NCBI GenBank assembly: GCA_024180945.1
Contig: JAKSGN010000035.1
Coordinates: 2,480,001 to 2,544,000 of the forward strand
Length of the DNA: 64,000 nt
DNA from: Macrophomina tecta
Lineage: Eukaryota; Ascomycota; Dothideomycetes; Botryosphaeriales; Botryosphaeriaceae
Direction of reading: 5' to 3'
The notes beneath the pieces were generated by a model. The model was not told the origin of the DNA. It saw only the letters and a program-made list of their open reading frames with translations, and did no database searches. Numbering within the stretch: position 1 is the stretch's first letter; every line of letters begins with the position of its first letter. Shown piece after piece: positions 35,213 through 46,133 of this stretch. The position numbers were made by a program, and so were the translations under genes.

Positions 35213-36880
35213 ATGCCGCGCTTCCAAGTCACCCCCTGGCGCCATCCTGCCGAGCTGCTGGCCCTCCGCGACCGCCTGTACCTCGCCGCGCCCGACGACC
35301 GCCAGGCCGCCGTCCATCTGGTCTGCGGCCCCTGCTTGGCCCCCGCTGCATGATGACGGAACAGTGCTCACACCGAAGCAGATCTCCGCGTGGAAGAGAC
35401 GAGCGCCGTTGCCGCACGCTCTTGACTCGACCGCCCAGCTTGTCGATGCCACGCTCCACGACGATCCCCAGCGCGCCTCGGTCCTGGCCATCCGCAATGC
35501 CTACTGCGCCGCCTTCAACCGGTATGCGCTTAAACTTTTTTTTTTTTTTAACCGTTTTTCATTTCGCCCTCGTCATGCCTGCTCTTGACTCGGCTCATGG
35601 GCGTATTTCCTCTTTCGCCCAAGCCGCGGAGCCCGCAGCAGTGCAAGCCCGTCTGATGCAGCTTACCCTTTTTGCAAAATAGGTTTGTGACGGGCTTCTG
35701 CGACACGGTGCAGAACAGCTTCAAGAAGATGTCTATGTATGACATGGCCCAGGAGCTCGACATGCCTGGCAGCTTCGTCGAGCTCCGCCATGAGGCAACG
35801 CACGAGGACCTGCCCTCGTTGCGCAGGCTGCAAATGGCCACTGAGCAGGCGCTGCAGTGGCTGTGGCACCATTACTGGTCGAAACTCGATGCTTCCTTGT
35901 CGTCGCAACCTGAAAACAGGGACCCAGCCGCAACCGAGCATTGGGGCCCTGATATCCGCGGCAGCCTGCACCGTATTTTCAAGACCTTCGTCAGCGCCAG
36001 GCGGGACGAAATCAAAAAAGAAGGCCCGAAGTCAGGCGTAGAGTCCCGCTCGGTGCGAAAGGCTATGGACCAGCTTGACGCATTAGGGGCCACGAAAAGA
36101 CCAGCACTTTTCCGTGATGAGGTAATCTCGCTTCTCCTTGCTGATCGAATGGTTGTGCCTTCAGATGTCAGGTGGGTATTGCCACAAACTGCTCTGCATG
36201 CCGGGCCTGTAACGCTGACCACTCGACAGGGTGGGCGACTCCTTGGATGGTGCCTTTCTAATCTGGGACGGCCTGCTGTGCCGCCTGAACCTCGAGTTGC
36301 AATACTTTGAGACTCTTGTCGAGCACATGTTCCGCTACATGGTTCAGCCATCAAAGGCTGATGCCAAGTCTGATGCATTCAAGGCGGCCATGTACAACTG
36401 GATCCTTCATCTATTGACTAGCAGAGCCTGGTCATCGTCTTGTCCACACGACGCCCAGCAGGACGTGTGGTCCGCCACCATGACTGCGTGCATGACCCAA
36501 CCGAGCTACTGGTCCGGGAAGCTTGCGAGGGAGTTGCTTTTGGAGGGTAGCGAAGACTTCCAGGATGAGTGGCTGCCGATATTCGAGGCCAGCCTTCCCG
36601 AAGCTCCACCCGAAGGTGAGGGGAAACCAAGCGAGTCTGCTCTAAGAAATGAGCCAGTGCCTGGATCCCAACCGGACGAGGAGATGCATGATGCCATGTA
36701 TGCGTACCCATTCTGTCCTCCCACCTTTCTTCCTCGGACACACTTGTTGACGTTTTTAGCAACACCGTGGACGTCCCGCCACACTCACATATTGATAGAA
36801 AGACTCAGCCTCGTTCCGGTGGGTGGCTAAAATGGGAAGGCGCATGGCGGTCGACTCCCATCGGCATGGTTCCTACATAG
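35213..36880 (+). CDS. las1: Las1 pre-rRNA endonuclease
   Basis: Las1 cuts the ITS2 spacer of pre-rRNA, working with the kinase Grc3 in the nucleolus. Five exons, 35213-35320, 35382-35521, 35683-36171, 36230-36697 and 36760-36880, encode 441 residues. The N-terminus has FQVTPWRHPAELLALRDRLY and PHALDSTAQLVDATL. The HEPN nuclease motif R-x4-H is present as RHEATH (R118, H123) within FVELRHEATHEDLPSLR, followed by ALQWLWHHYW. The C-terminus ends with GGWLKWEGAWRSTPIGMVPT, matching the Grc3-binding tail type. The first donor (GTCTGC) is weak, yet the junction AVHL-ISAWK is what the family predicts. The gene converges on the SprT-like gene. Confidence 0.92.
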
Positions 36881-37894
36881 CCGCACCCGGTTCCTCCTCC
36901 GCGGAATATATCGAAAAGCATGCCAAGATGTGCAATAAGATCGCGAAGTCGATACCCAACCTCTTCGGCGACGCCAAGCTTTGAACTGTAGTCGGCGCCT
37001 TGGTCCGAAGAATGTTGTAAGGTTGAAAGAGAAAAAGAAAAGAAAAGCTTATACATGCATGTACGCCGTAAGATTCCTTTATCGACGTGACTCGGACATG
37101 GGCGTGAGAGTTGTGAAACCTATGCCAAAAGAGATCTGACATAACTCTCGGAATCAACGTACCGGTTCCCATATCAGTGCCCACCGGCATGTGTACGAAG
37201 AACCGTGGGACGGGGCTTACGAACGGAATACGGGACGCTCGGCTTATCTTTTGCCTTGTTCCACACAGGGCTCATTCAACCAAAAGGCAAGAAAAAGCAG
37301 TGAACCCAATGGCGCCCATGTATGTCACTTCTGCATTGCCGTAGGTCGGCCAAACGGCGCGTATTGACACTTGTCGATGTCCTAGTCACATTCTCTCTAG
37401 GCGCGATGTTCTCCACCTGCTAAGCGCTGACTGTTCCGCAGACTGTTGAACTCGAATGTAACTACAGACATCTGGAGGCATGCCCCACTTGCAGTATATC
37501 AAAGTGCGATTCAGCGGTCGTGATTGCGAATTAGCCCTGCCAGCGCCCAATGCGGGTTTCCACCATAGCGGCAGAAAAAGAGGAGAAAATGATCATTGCC
37601 CCAGCCGCGCAACCCAGGTAGGTTTCAGCGCCACGCATGCCTGTGCGTCGACAGCAGAAGCGGTGTCACCATTCGGAAAGCATGGAAACATAGGAAACGC
37701 GACGCAATTTTTAGATCCAGTCGCCTTGCAGCATCAAAGAGCAGACAAACAACTCAATAACTCCATCGTAGCTACCAGCTTTTCATCTCAGGATCCATGG
37801 ACGGGGTTTATACCACGATCATCCTGATACTGCCAGGCTTCAGCTCAAATTCCTTTTTCAACTTCACTGTCGTATTTTGGCCAAACCTCTCGGT
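36881..37894. other. Intergenic between convergent las1 and SprT-like genes
   Basis: Both 3' regions. No supportable reading frame; the open frame at 37480-37827 has no family resemblance. Confidence 0.45.
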
Positions 37895-40882
37895 TTAACA
37901 GAAGCGCTCGGCTCGGTTCTGCCGTCCTCTCATCGAGGGCCACTCCCTTCCATGTCCTTGTCTTGAACTGGACATCTTCCTCCCGCTTCCAAGCTTATCA
38001 TGTTGCGCATTTCCCGTAACACTTTGCCGTTCATCGTTCTTCTCGTCATCCAGCGTCGCAGTCACAACTGTCCGCTTTCGGCTGCCAGCCGTTGCTGCGG
38101 CCATCGATCGTTGAGTGGCTGCTTCTGTGGCCGTGGTAGCCGCTGAAGCGGGATCTTTGGTCATGCAAGATACGGATGTGTTATGTTTGCACGTTGACTG
38201 GACTGGGGACCCCAGCGGCTGTTGATGAGGCGGATATGACTGCGCAGCTGCGTAGTACGGAAAGGCGTAGGCCGCTGATGGCGCCAAGGGGTCAGAAGAG
38301 AAGTACGGGTAGCCGTACAGGTCACCACTCCACCACGGATAATGTTGCTGCGGTATCTCATTGGGCGACGTCGGGAAGGATGATCGGCCCGTACGACTTC
38401 GCCGGGCTCTGTAATATGGACGTCCACGAGGTGCTTCATCGTTTCCATCCTCTATCGCGAATGAGCGGTCTACATCCTCAGCTGATGCCATCGGACGCGC
38501 ATGATACGGTTGCCTCCATTGTGAACCCGCGTACGACATATTAGCAGCGTATTGTTGCTGCTGGTATCGCTTCCATCTTTGCTGTCGCACCGTTTCCTGT
38601 GCGTGAACTGTCCTCACGTCTTCCAGCAGCATCCGCGATCCTTCGCCGCCTCTAGTGAAGAGTTCGTTCCACCGCCGCTTCAGTGACGGCAGCGTCTCGA
38701 GCCTCCTCATATTCGAGATGCATGGCGCTTCTCCTTTCCCTTCCTCGTCCCAGCGAGCCAGGAATAATCGTGCCCAGGTGCGTAGCTGCTGCTGTGCTGC
38801 CTCATTCGTACCTGCAGCGACGACGGCGTCGTTGTCTGAGAAATAAATTGCCTCAAGCAGGTCGATCGGGTCCTCGTAAGTGATAGGCTGGGGACTGCAC
38901 AGCCGACGCAGTGCGTACGCAGCCAGTTCGACGAACCCAAACCCGCTGGCGAAGCGGTATATGCAGATATCACGCAGGAGATGGGCCGGCGACTCCGCCC
39001 GCTGCTCTTCGCCCTCTCTCTCGTAGCCAGATGAGCTCGCATGGCTTTCCTTACGAGCACAACGACCCTTCCTCCATCTCTGGACACTGCCGGACCGCAC
39101 CCGGATGACCGGCGGACAGTACCACTGTCCTCTCTCCTCCACCCTCTCACTCCCCGAATCGCTGCTACCGGCGCATCTTTCCCCCTTCGGCGACCTCAAA
39201 ACAGGCCCGTACCGCCCCGCCCTCAGAAACGCCATCATCACCCCGAGCTCCTCCTCCCGGCAGCATCGCGGCAGTTCGACCCACCGCCTCCTCTCCTTTC
39301 CCCCCACCTTCATCTTCTTCTCCCCGTCCCCACCGCCTCCGCCGCCGCTGTTACCTTCGTCATCCGCAAACAGCGCGCACAGCCCGGCATACCGCTCCAC
39401 CAGCGCCCGCGGCACGCCGATCGGCTTACCGCCGTCGAGCACGAACTCGACGTACATCGAGGCCGTGGAGGGCGAGGGGCGGGGCGTGGGATAGAGGGCG
39501 TTCTCGGTGAAGGTGTATAGGCGAGTGCCGCGCAGGCAGGGTGGGGCGGAGAGGAAGGGCAAGCATTGGCGATTGTGCCAGGTTGTGGCGGTGGAAAGGG
39601 GGATGATGGGGACAAGGGCGGGGCAGTAGGTGGAGTTTTGGGGGTGGTGGGGTATGTTGGTGCTCTTGCTGGTTTTGGCGCTGGAGTGGGAGGAGGCCGA
39701 GGTGCGACGTCTTCCGGCTTTGGCTCTTGATGCGCGAGAGCGGGCGGTGGCTAGGAAGTTGGAGAAGGCGCTGGGCAGCCGGTGGCCGAAGCCGATGGGG
39801 AGAGGGCGTCGAACGGTCTCGCTGCCGTCTTGCTCGCCCTTGGCTGCTTGTGCGCGGATTTCCCAGAGGATAGCGGCGAAGGCGTTGTTGTGGGCGAGGT
39901 GGTCATCATCATCATCATTATCATCGCCATCGTCATCGTCATTGACGGTGGCTTCGCCTACGCCTTCGGTATCTCTTCTCCCTTCGTCGTCTGCACTGTC
40001 GTTGTCGTCGTCGTCCTCTTCTTCATGCACTTGATGACCACAGCCAGGCCGGCCCGCTCCACCGCACACGAGCACCATGTACGCGTGAATCATATGGTGC
40101 AGCAGCGTCCCCACGATCTCATCCCTACTCGCGCCTCGAAGCGCAGCGGCGTTCAGCTCGATCCTGACGCGCACGCTCTCTCCTTGCTCTCCTCCTCCAT
40201 CGTCATCTCCATGCCCCCTTGCTCTACCACCACCCTCCCCCCGTCTCTGCCCTTCGCTTTCCCGTCTTCCTCCTCGACATCCTCTCCGTCCCTGGCTTGA
40301 GCTCGACCCGAGCACCACAGTCCTCCCCGAAAGCCCCTCGTGCAGCGTCTCCCACGCCACCTCGCACGCGTCCCCTTCCTCACACCTCACCCCCAGCTGC
40401 CCGTCGAACACGGCCGTGCTAAGCGACGCGAAGATCAGGCGAGGATAGGCGCGCCATTGGCGTGGCGCGACGGCGTAGGTGCGAGCCGCTGTGATGGCGA
40501 CGGATGCGGCTGCTGCAGCTGCATTGTTGTTGTTGTCGGAGAAAGGGGTGGTGGTGGTGCTGTGTTTTTTGCGGAGATTACTGATCAGGCGGGCGACGGC
40601 GTAATTGGTGTTCCAGTGGCCGGGCTGGGGATTGGGGTCGGGGTCTGGGCGGTGGGGTTGGCAGGAAGGGGTGGTGGGGGATTGTTCTTGGTCGGATCTC
40701 GAAGGGGATGATCGAGTGGCTCTGTTTGGGTGGGTTGGGTAGGACGGCGGGCGGTGGGCGGCGGGTGTTGCTGGGGCTTCGTCGTCGGATGATGATGATG
40801 ATGATGATGGTGGTGGGGAGGCCGAGGCCGAGGCAGATGAGTGAGAGGATAAGTAATACGGGTTGAAGAATGGTCGGCCCAT
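37895..40882 (-). CDS. SprT-like (pseudo)protease with C-terminal BTB-like region
   Basis: A single exon encodes 995 residues. Residues 90-345 resemble a SprT-like domain: APRQWRAYPRLIFASLSTAVFDG, VRIELNAAALRGASRDEIVGTLL, then HHMIHAYM at 262-269 where active members have HEMIHAY, and a possible third zinc ligand at H331 (HLAHNNAFAAIL). The catalytic Glu is therefore His263 (codon CAT, 40096-40094), so proteolysis is doubtful. Gly/Asp-rich loops interrupt the domain. Residues 476-740 look BTB-like: MYVEFVLDGGKPIGVPRALVERYAG, WVELPRC, MMAFLRAGRYGP, then a helical region ending YEDPIDLLEAIYFSDND. The C-terminal 250 residues are disordered with Gln and Tyr clusters. SPRTN-type proteases repair DNA-protein crosslinks; whether this protein does is unknown. 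Confidence 0.65.
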   Translation of the reverse strand: MGRPFFNPYYLSSHSSASASASPPPSSSSSSSDDEAPATPAAHRPPSYPTHPNRATRSSPSRSDQEQSPTTPSCQPHRPDPDPNPQPGHWNTNYAVARLISNLRKKHSTTTTPFSDNNNNAAAAAASVAITAARTYAVAPRQWRAYPRLIFASLSTAVFDGQLGVRCEEGDACEVAWETLHEGLSGRTVVLGSSSSQGRRGCRGGRRESEGQRRGEGGGRARGHGDDDGGGEQGESVRVRIELNAAALRGASRDEIVGTLLHHMIHAYMVLVCGGAGRPGCGHQVHEEEDDDDNDSADDEGRRDTEGVGEATVNDDDDGDDNDDDDDHLAHNNAFAAILWEIRAQAAKGEQDGSETVRRPLPIGFGHRLPSAFSNFLATARSRASRAKAGRRRTSASSHSSAKTSKSTNIPHHPQNSTYCPALVPIIPLSTATTWHNRQCLPFLSAPPCLRGTRLYTFTENALYPTPRPSPSTASMYVEFVLDGGKPIGVPRALVERYAGLCALFADDEGNSGGGGGGDGEKKMKVGGKERRRWVELPRCCREEELGVMMAFLRAGRYGPVLRSPKGERCAGSSDSGSERVEERGQWYCPPVIRVRSGSVQRWRKGRCARKESHASSSGYEREGEEQRAESPAHLLRDICIYRFASGFGFVELAAYALRRLCSPQPITYEDPIDLLEAIYFSDNDAVVAAGTNEAAQQQLRTWARLFLARWDEEGKGEAPCISNMRRLETLPSLKRRWNELFTRGGEGSRMLLEDVRTVHAQETVRQQRWKRYQQQQYAANMSYAGSQWRQPYHARPMASAEDVDRSFAIEDGNDEAPRGRPYYRARRSRTGRSSFPTSPNEIPQQHYPWWSGDLYGYPYFSSDPLAPSAAYAFPYYAAAQSYPPHQQPLGSPVQSTCKHNTSVSCMTKDPASAATTATEAATQRSMAAATAGSRKRTVVTATLDDEKNDERQSVTGNAQHDKLGSGRKMSSSRQGHGREWPSMRGRQNRAERFC

Positions 40883-41913
40883 TATGATGGTGATGTTGCT
40901 ATAGATTCAATGGAGAAGACATTATGCGAAGATATGCACGGCCGAACGTTCTTTCTTTGTAGTCAATGCAAAAGCTACAAGCTACCAGCTTTCCTTTGGC
41001 CGATCTCTCTTCTCCCTCTGAGGATCAAGCAATCATGAGCATGTAGGAGCGTAGCTTCGGGTTTGCATGCGGAGAGGGTGCTGTCCGTTTGTAAACAACC
41101 CCGTGCTACGACGAATCAAGCACCGGGCTACCAGACTAGCGAGGCAAGCAACGCTGCTTGCACTTACCGAGACACTTCAATGGCGCATCTAGATGTTTGA
41201 GTCACGAAAAGTGTAAACAATATTGTTTGTGTGTGAGTGAGACGGAGAGGCAACCGGAATCCACGGGAATAGATTGCTCATCAGATCCCGCTCTTCTGCA
41301 ACGCATCACCTTGAACAGAGGGCTGATCACTTTATGCCTGGCTGATTTGAAATCCCAAACAGACGAGACAATCGGGGAATACCCACCGCCCGAGTGCCGG
41401 GAAGGGCGGGATTCGCAATGGAAATCCCGGATGAAAGCGGAATAACAGGGCGTCCTGCAGTCTGAGGAAGCGCTGCACGAAAACCAGAGACCAACGCGGG
41501 AACAAGCGGAAGATGTATTGTTAGGCCTCTTGCGCTCTCATAAGGCAGTCTTTCAGATGCTTCAAGGAAAAAGAGTAAACGCATTGGGGATATATCATTT
41601 GAACTGCTCATACCTCAGGCGTCGCCAGTCAATGAGAAATAACAAGGGGGGGAAAATCAGAAGGAGAGTCATGAGAATGTACAACGTTATCCGCCATGTC
41701 GCATCAAAATAAAAAATCGGGGGCGGGGCACCTGCGATTGGTCAACTGGCGGAAATTCCAGCCCCCCTTCGCCGCGCCGGGGCGATTGCCAACCACTGAG
41801 ATCGCCCATGCCGGAAGTAAAGGGAAACTGAAGCGCAAGGCCTTTGAACACGTCTATTTTGGCCAAAACGACGCCTTGCCAGGGAGATGGGTGAGATTGT
41901 GTTTGCCGCGGAC
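40883..41913. other. Intergenic between SprT-like and Mpv17-family genes
   Basis: Both neighbours are on the minus strand, so it should hold the promoter of the SprT-like gene and the terminator of the Mpv17-family gene. No coding sequence is supported. Confidence 0.45.
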
Positions 41914-42791
41914 CTAGTAACGGGGCCTATCATAGTCGTCCCGTCCGCCAACGGTGCTACGACCGTCACGGCCGTCACCGTAGTGCTTTCTCCTGAGAGC
42001 GGCGAGCCTCTTCTTCTTGGTGTGGGCATTCACGTAGGTACCAATAACGAAGCCGATGATGTTGAAGAACGGCACCCAGGTCTCCTGGGGAAGGAACTTC
42101 TGGGCGAAGGCGAGGGCAATGGGCGAGGTGATCCAGCTAACCTTCATGACGGGCATGAAACCAGCCTTGACGGTTGCGCGCACCTGGTGGAAGGTGCGGG
42201 CGCCGGCAATGATGGCCATGGAGGTGAGGTAAACGGCGTTTTGGATGGGCGAGATCTGATGGCAGAACGATTAGCGACATCGGCGCATCGCAACAGCGCA
42301 AGGCACTCTGCGGAAACATACCACCAGATTGCTCACGAGAATCTGCAAGATCTTGGCCTTCAAACTGGTCCGGCCTTGAAACATCTTCTGCAGGATTTGG
42401 ATGAGGACATGGCCCAGCGGGGCGCTGATGAAGGCGCCGTAGATGGCCATCTTGGGAACGCGCGAGGTGAAGTAGCCGCCGTCCTTGTTGCGGTCGTGGG
42501 CAATCCACGAGGCCAGGAACTCCTGCAGGCCGGACAGGGTGCCGGAGGTGAGCATCTTGGTGCGCAGCGGGTTGCTCTGGAGCTGCTTCAGGTAGGCCTG
42601 AGGGGGGATTGGCATCAGCTGGGGCACGGGAGGCGTGGGCGGGCACTGCGCACCTGGAGATAGCCATTGGCGCCGCCGCCGCGGGTCAAGGCCTCGCCGA
42701 CATCGTGGACCAGGTCGTCGTGCTTGCCGCCCTTGGGGACGGCGGAGGCGGCGGTAGCCTTGACCGACTCCTTCTCGAACTTGACCGACAT
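41914..42791 (-). CDS. Mpv17/PMP22-family membrane protein
   Basis: Three exons, 42791-42654, 42597-42322 and 42255-41914, encode 251 residues; introns are 56 and 66 nt. After a hydrophilic start (MSVKFEKESVKATAAS) comes AYLKQLQSNPLRTKMLTSG, the usual N-terminal block of the family. Then follow about four membrane segments: AIYGAFISAPLGHVLIQIL, ILQILVSNLVVISPIQNAVY, and the signature PVMKVSWITSPIALAFAQKF with LPQETWVPFFNIIGFVIGTY. The C-terminal tail is basic (KKKRLAALRRKHYG) and then Gly/Asp/Arg-rich. The family resides in peroxisomal or mitochondrial inner membranes and is linked to channel activity. This variant looks closer to peroxisomal PMP22 than to Sym1, but location is inferred. Confidence 0.88.
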
Positions 42792-43841
42792 GGCAGAGGG
42801 TGGGTGGAAGGCGACCTTGGGTAGGCGAGACGGAAGGCGTGGATTGGCGTGCAGCGGCAGGCAGCGGATGGGGGTGTGATAAGGTGTTTTGTTGTCGCAG
42901 CAGCAGCAGCAGCAGCGGCAGCGGCAGCGGCAGCGGCAGCGCGGTCGGCGTTGACCGAGGCAGGCAGTGGGTTAGCGCGCCAGGCAGCCCAGCCTTCGGG
43001 ATTGCGATGCGCCAGCCAGGCGCCGGCAAATCGAACGGGGACCGCGAATGCGGGGAAACACGCCGCCTTCGCCTTCGCCAACAAAACCATCGACCACTGC
43101 CCGCCGCGAACGAACACCACCGCTCGCAATCCCCATCCCTTCTCCCCCTCGCCAATGGCCCCCGCCCGCCGTGTCGCCGGCGCCCCCCAGCTGCTCCCGT
43201 TTGCTGTGCCCGCCGGCTGATGCGGGCTGTCGGTCTGTCTGCAACGAAGGCCGGCGGTGGTTGCGCTGCGAGTGAGGCTGGTGGGCCATCGGCGACGAGA
43301 CGCGACGGCCGAGGACACGGCGGCGGGCGAGGGCGCGCTGGGCGGTTTGCACGCTGGCGTTGCTGTCAATGCTCACGGGTTGGAATGCCGCGATAAGGAA
43401 AGATAATACGGATTCGCCTCAGACAAAAAAGCACCCTTTTCTCTCCGTGCCATTGCACGCCCGCACGGCCTCTACTGCCTTCCATTGCCTGGTGAGAGCG
43501 GCGCGCGCAACAACTCCAGCGTCAGCTAGCGCATTCAACTGCGCTCGCCGCCCGTCGCTCTTGCCCTGCCTTCCATCGTCCTCTGCACCCCAGCTTCCTC
43601 GCCTCGACCTCGCCTCGACCTCGCCTCTCACCTCGACCTCACCCGCGATCTAATCCGCGCGAGGCCACTCTGCTGCTCGCCGTCATTCCTTTACCGTCCC
43701 AGAAATGGACAAGCCCATTGTTTGAGTCCGCACCACACACACAACTTTTCCGCCGCGCCCTCACCACCTACCCTGGCGCTTCAACATCCGCGCAAATCTT
43801 CCGAACCCACCTGCTCCAACTCGCCTCTCGTTCGCCTCACC
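42792..43841. promoter_or_regulatory. Divergent upstream region, Mpv17-family / Cys-rich gene
   Basis: About 1 kb between two divergent start codons. Near the Mpv17-family gene lies a CAG/CGGCAG tandem repeat; near the other gene the sequence is C-rich with CCTCGACCTCG repeats. Open frames here overlap on both strands and are not supported. Confidence 0.45.
42897..42941. repeat. CAG / GGCAGC tandem microsatellite
   Basis: About six CAG units followed by several GGCAGC units. It lies roughly 110-150 bases upstream of the Mpv17-family start codon, so probably in its promoter or 5' leader rather than in coding sequence. Confidence 0.85.
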
Positions 43842-45419
43842 ATGTCTGCCACTTGTGACCACTCGCCGCCTCTGGGCGCCAATTCCCCTTGTCCCGACCC
43901 GGAGCCCCCGCCGGCACAGGAGGTTTGTGTCACCCGGCGTCATATGAGTGCAATTTACTGACCGAACCGCCTGAAGACCGCCGCCAGTCAGAAGGCTCCA
44001 GACGTCTCACAGTTCCCCAAGCCGCCGCTGCGCCTCTCTTTCAAGCCGCAATGCACTCACGTGAACATGGTCCGCACCTATGGCGCTACCTGCCAGAACT
44101 GCAACCGCAAGTCTCCTCTAGGTTGGATCTACCAATGCGCCTATGACAACGCCGACGATCCCTGGTGCGTAGTCGCTAATCGCCAGGCCGTCGTTGATGC
44201 TTGTGAGCCGTCCGACCTCATTGGCAGGATGAAAGCACTCGAGTGTAATCGCTCTGTCATCTCCCAGGCCGAAAAGGGCCTTTACACGACTGAGCAGATG
44301 GAGTGCCTCGTTAGCCAGAAGCTGAAGGTACTCGAAATCATCAACAGCCAGAGTCCCGACAAGGCCGCTGCAGGTAACAAAGAACAGTCAGCAGAAATGG
44401 ACACCTTTCTTGCTAACACTGCCAACAAAGATTTCCGCGCCAAGAACGTATCCGCGACTGCCACTGCTGTGGCCAAAGAGCGTGCGAAGCATTTGCGGAC
44501 CGCCCATCCTAGATGCAGGTTTAAATGCTGCCAGACCTGCCGCGGCGATTTCAGAGTATGTTTGCTGCTCCAACTGCACCAGTGCGTCGCTGACTCACCC
44601 TACCAGGCCCGGGCGTTCGAGTCTTTTGACGCTGTATTCTGTGGAGACGTGAAACCCTTACGTCTGGCGGATACTGCTTCTCTGCCTGTTCATGACGTCC
44701 AGGTCGTGCGTGGCTTGGGCACGAAGTCCCTACCTCTAGTAGTGGAGAGTTCGTTCTTCGGTGGCGAATCAGGAGGAAGCGATGACGAAGTTGTGCAAGA
44801 ACAAGTTGTGCACCGAGAAATCGAGCACCAAGAAGTCGAACAACAAGAGAATGAGCGCAGAGGAAGTGAGCCCGGCGACGACGATTCCAGGGACAGTGAA
44901 CGTGCAAGCGTCCATACCTGGAGGACAACTGATTCCACTCTCGAGTTCCGCAATCGCGAGACCGCCCAAGCCAGGACTTTTTACAGAGTTGAGCCCGTTG
45001 ACGACATCGAAATGTACGAGAGCCTGCACTTCAACGACTTCTCATTGCGTCGTAGTGTTCGCAACAGCATGTCCACTGCTGTCAAGCACATCTTCCGTAA
45101 GCGTCGCGACTCCTCTTCAGATGGTTCAGCGGTTACTTTGCCCGTAGCCGGTCTGCAAAAGGCTTCTTCCAAAGGGTTTCAAGACTCTGGCCTCAGCCTC
45201 CCACGCTCCTTCTTCTCTCGACGCAATCCCTCTACGTCTGCTATGCCTCCGAGCACAATCATCCGCGAAGGCATTCCCACGCCTGCGCTCACTTGTTCTA
45301 CTAATGGTAATAACAGCGAGAACGGCAGCATCAACGATGAGGATGGTGGTGTCAGCCTCACTCAAGAGTCCGCTCGGATGCAGGAGGCTAACCGAGTTTT
45401 CCAACGCATTACTGCTTAG
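43842..45419 (+). CDS. Cysteine-rich protein of unknown function
   Basis: Three exons, 43842-43922, 43992-44555 and 44607-45419, encode 485 residues. The N-terminal third has paired cysteines that could bind zinc: FKPQCTHVNMVRTYGATCQNC followed by a C at LGWIYQC, and later CRFKCCQTCRGDFR. The second half is Glu/Gln-rich near residue 260-280 and Ser-rich toward the end, with SLRRSVRNSMSTAVKHIFRKRRDS and LSLPRSFFSRRNPST as basic patches. I do not recognise a named family; similar Cys-rich/Ser-rich proteins are common hypotheticals in Pezizomycotina. The 51-nt second intron (GTATGT, CTGAC, CCAG) is a multiple of three without a stop, so it could be mistaken for coding sequence. Confidence 0.72.
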
Positions 45420-46133
45420 GCTTGAGTCTCACGGGGACTGCACTCAAGCTTCCCTTTTAGCGATCGTGTTGCGTTTGGGGTCTTTTCTAATTCTGGCATG
45501 CACAAGCACATCATTTTCCGTGGCAAGCATAGTTTGGGTGTATCGCTACAGGACTCCCTTTCTACTGGACGGGCTTCTTTCTGTATTTCCCGACCACGGC
45601 CTACCCTTCCGACAAACGGCCTTTTCTTTCTTTCTTTTTTCTTGGGCAAGGTATTTCAAGGGATTCTTCTCTTTTGGCTCTAGGGATGGTGGGTTTTATG
45701 TGAACCTCGAGGTGTTTAATCGCTTCCATCTTTTCCCCTATGTCTTTTACTCTCTTCTGCCTTTTTTTTCTTCTCTTTTCTTTTTCAGCACTATGCCCGT
45801 GGTAGCTAGGTAAGGGAAAGGGCAGATATATGGTCCGGCATCACACAGAGACCGAGTCTTCGGCTTGAGCGCCATTGCATGCTGTACTATCAGGCACCAA
45901 TGAGATATCCAAAACCAATTGCACACTTGATGCGCAGCTCCCCGTCAAGGAACACACGAGACATTGCGGGTCGCTTGGCTGATCATCCTGAAATGTCCAC
46001 TGAAATACTAGCCCAAATAATGGTATACACCTATCCAGATTTTGTCTAAGTCTTAAAGCCCTTCCGAATCTATGCTTTTGTGCCTTTTTGCCGTTGTGAT
46101 CATTAGCTATTAAAGTCCGCTATCCGCGTCTTA
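45420..46133. other. Intergenic between convergent Cys-rich gene and PDR transporter
   Basis: Two 3' regions with T-rich runs (TTTCTTTCTTTTTTC near 45630 and TTTTTTTTCTTCTC near 45763). No reading frame is supported. Confidence 0.45.
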
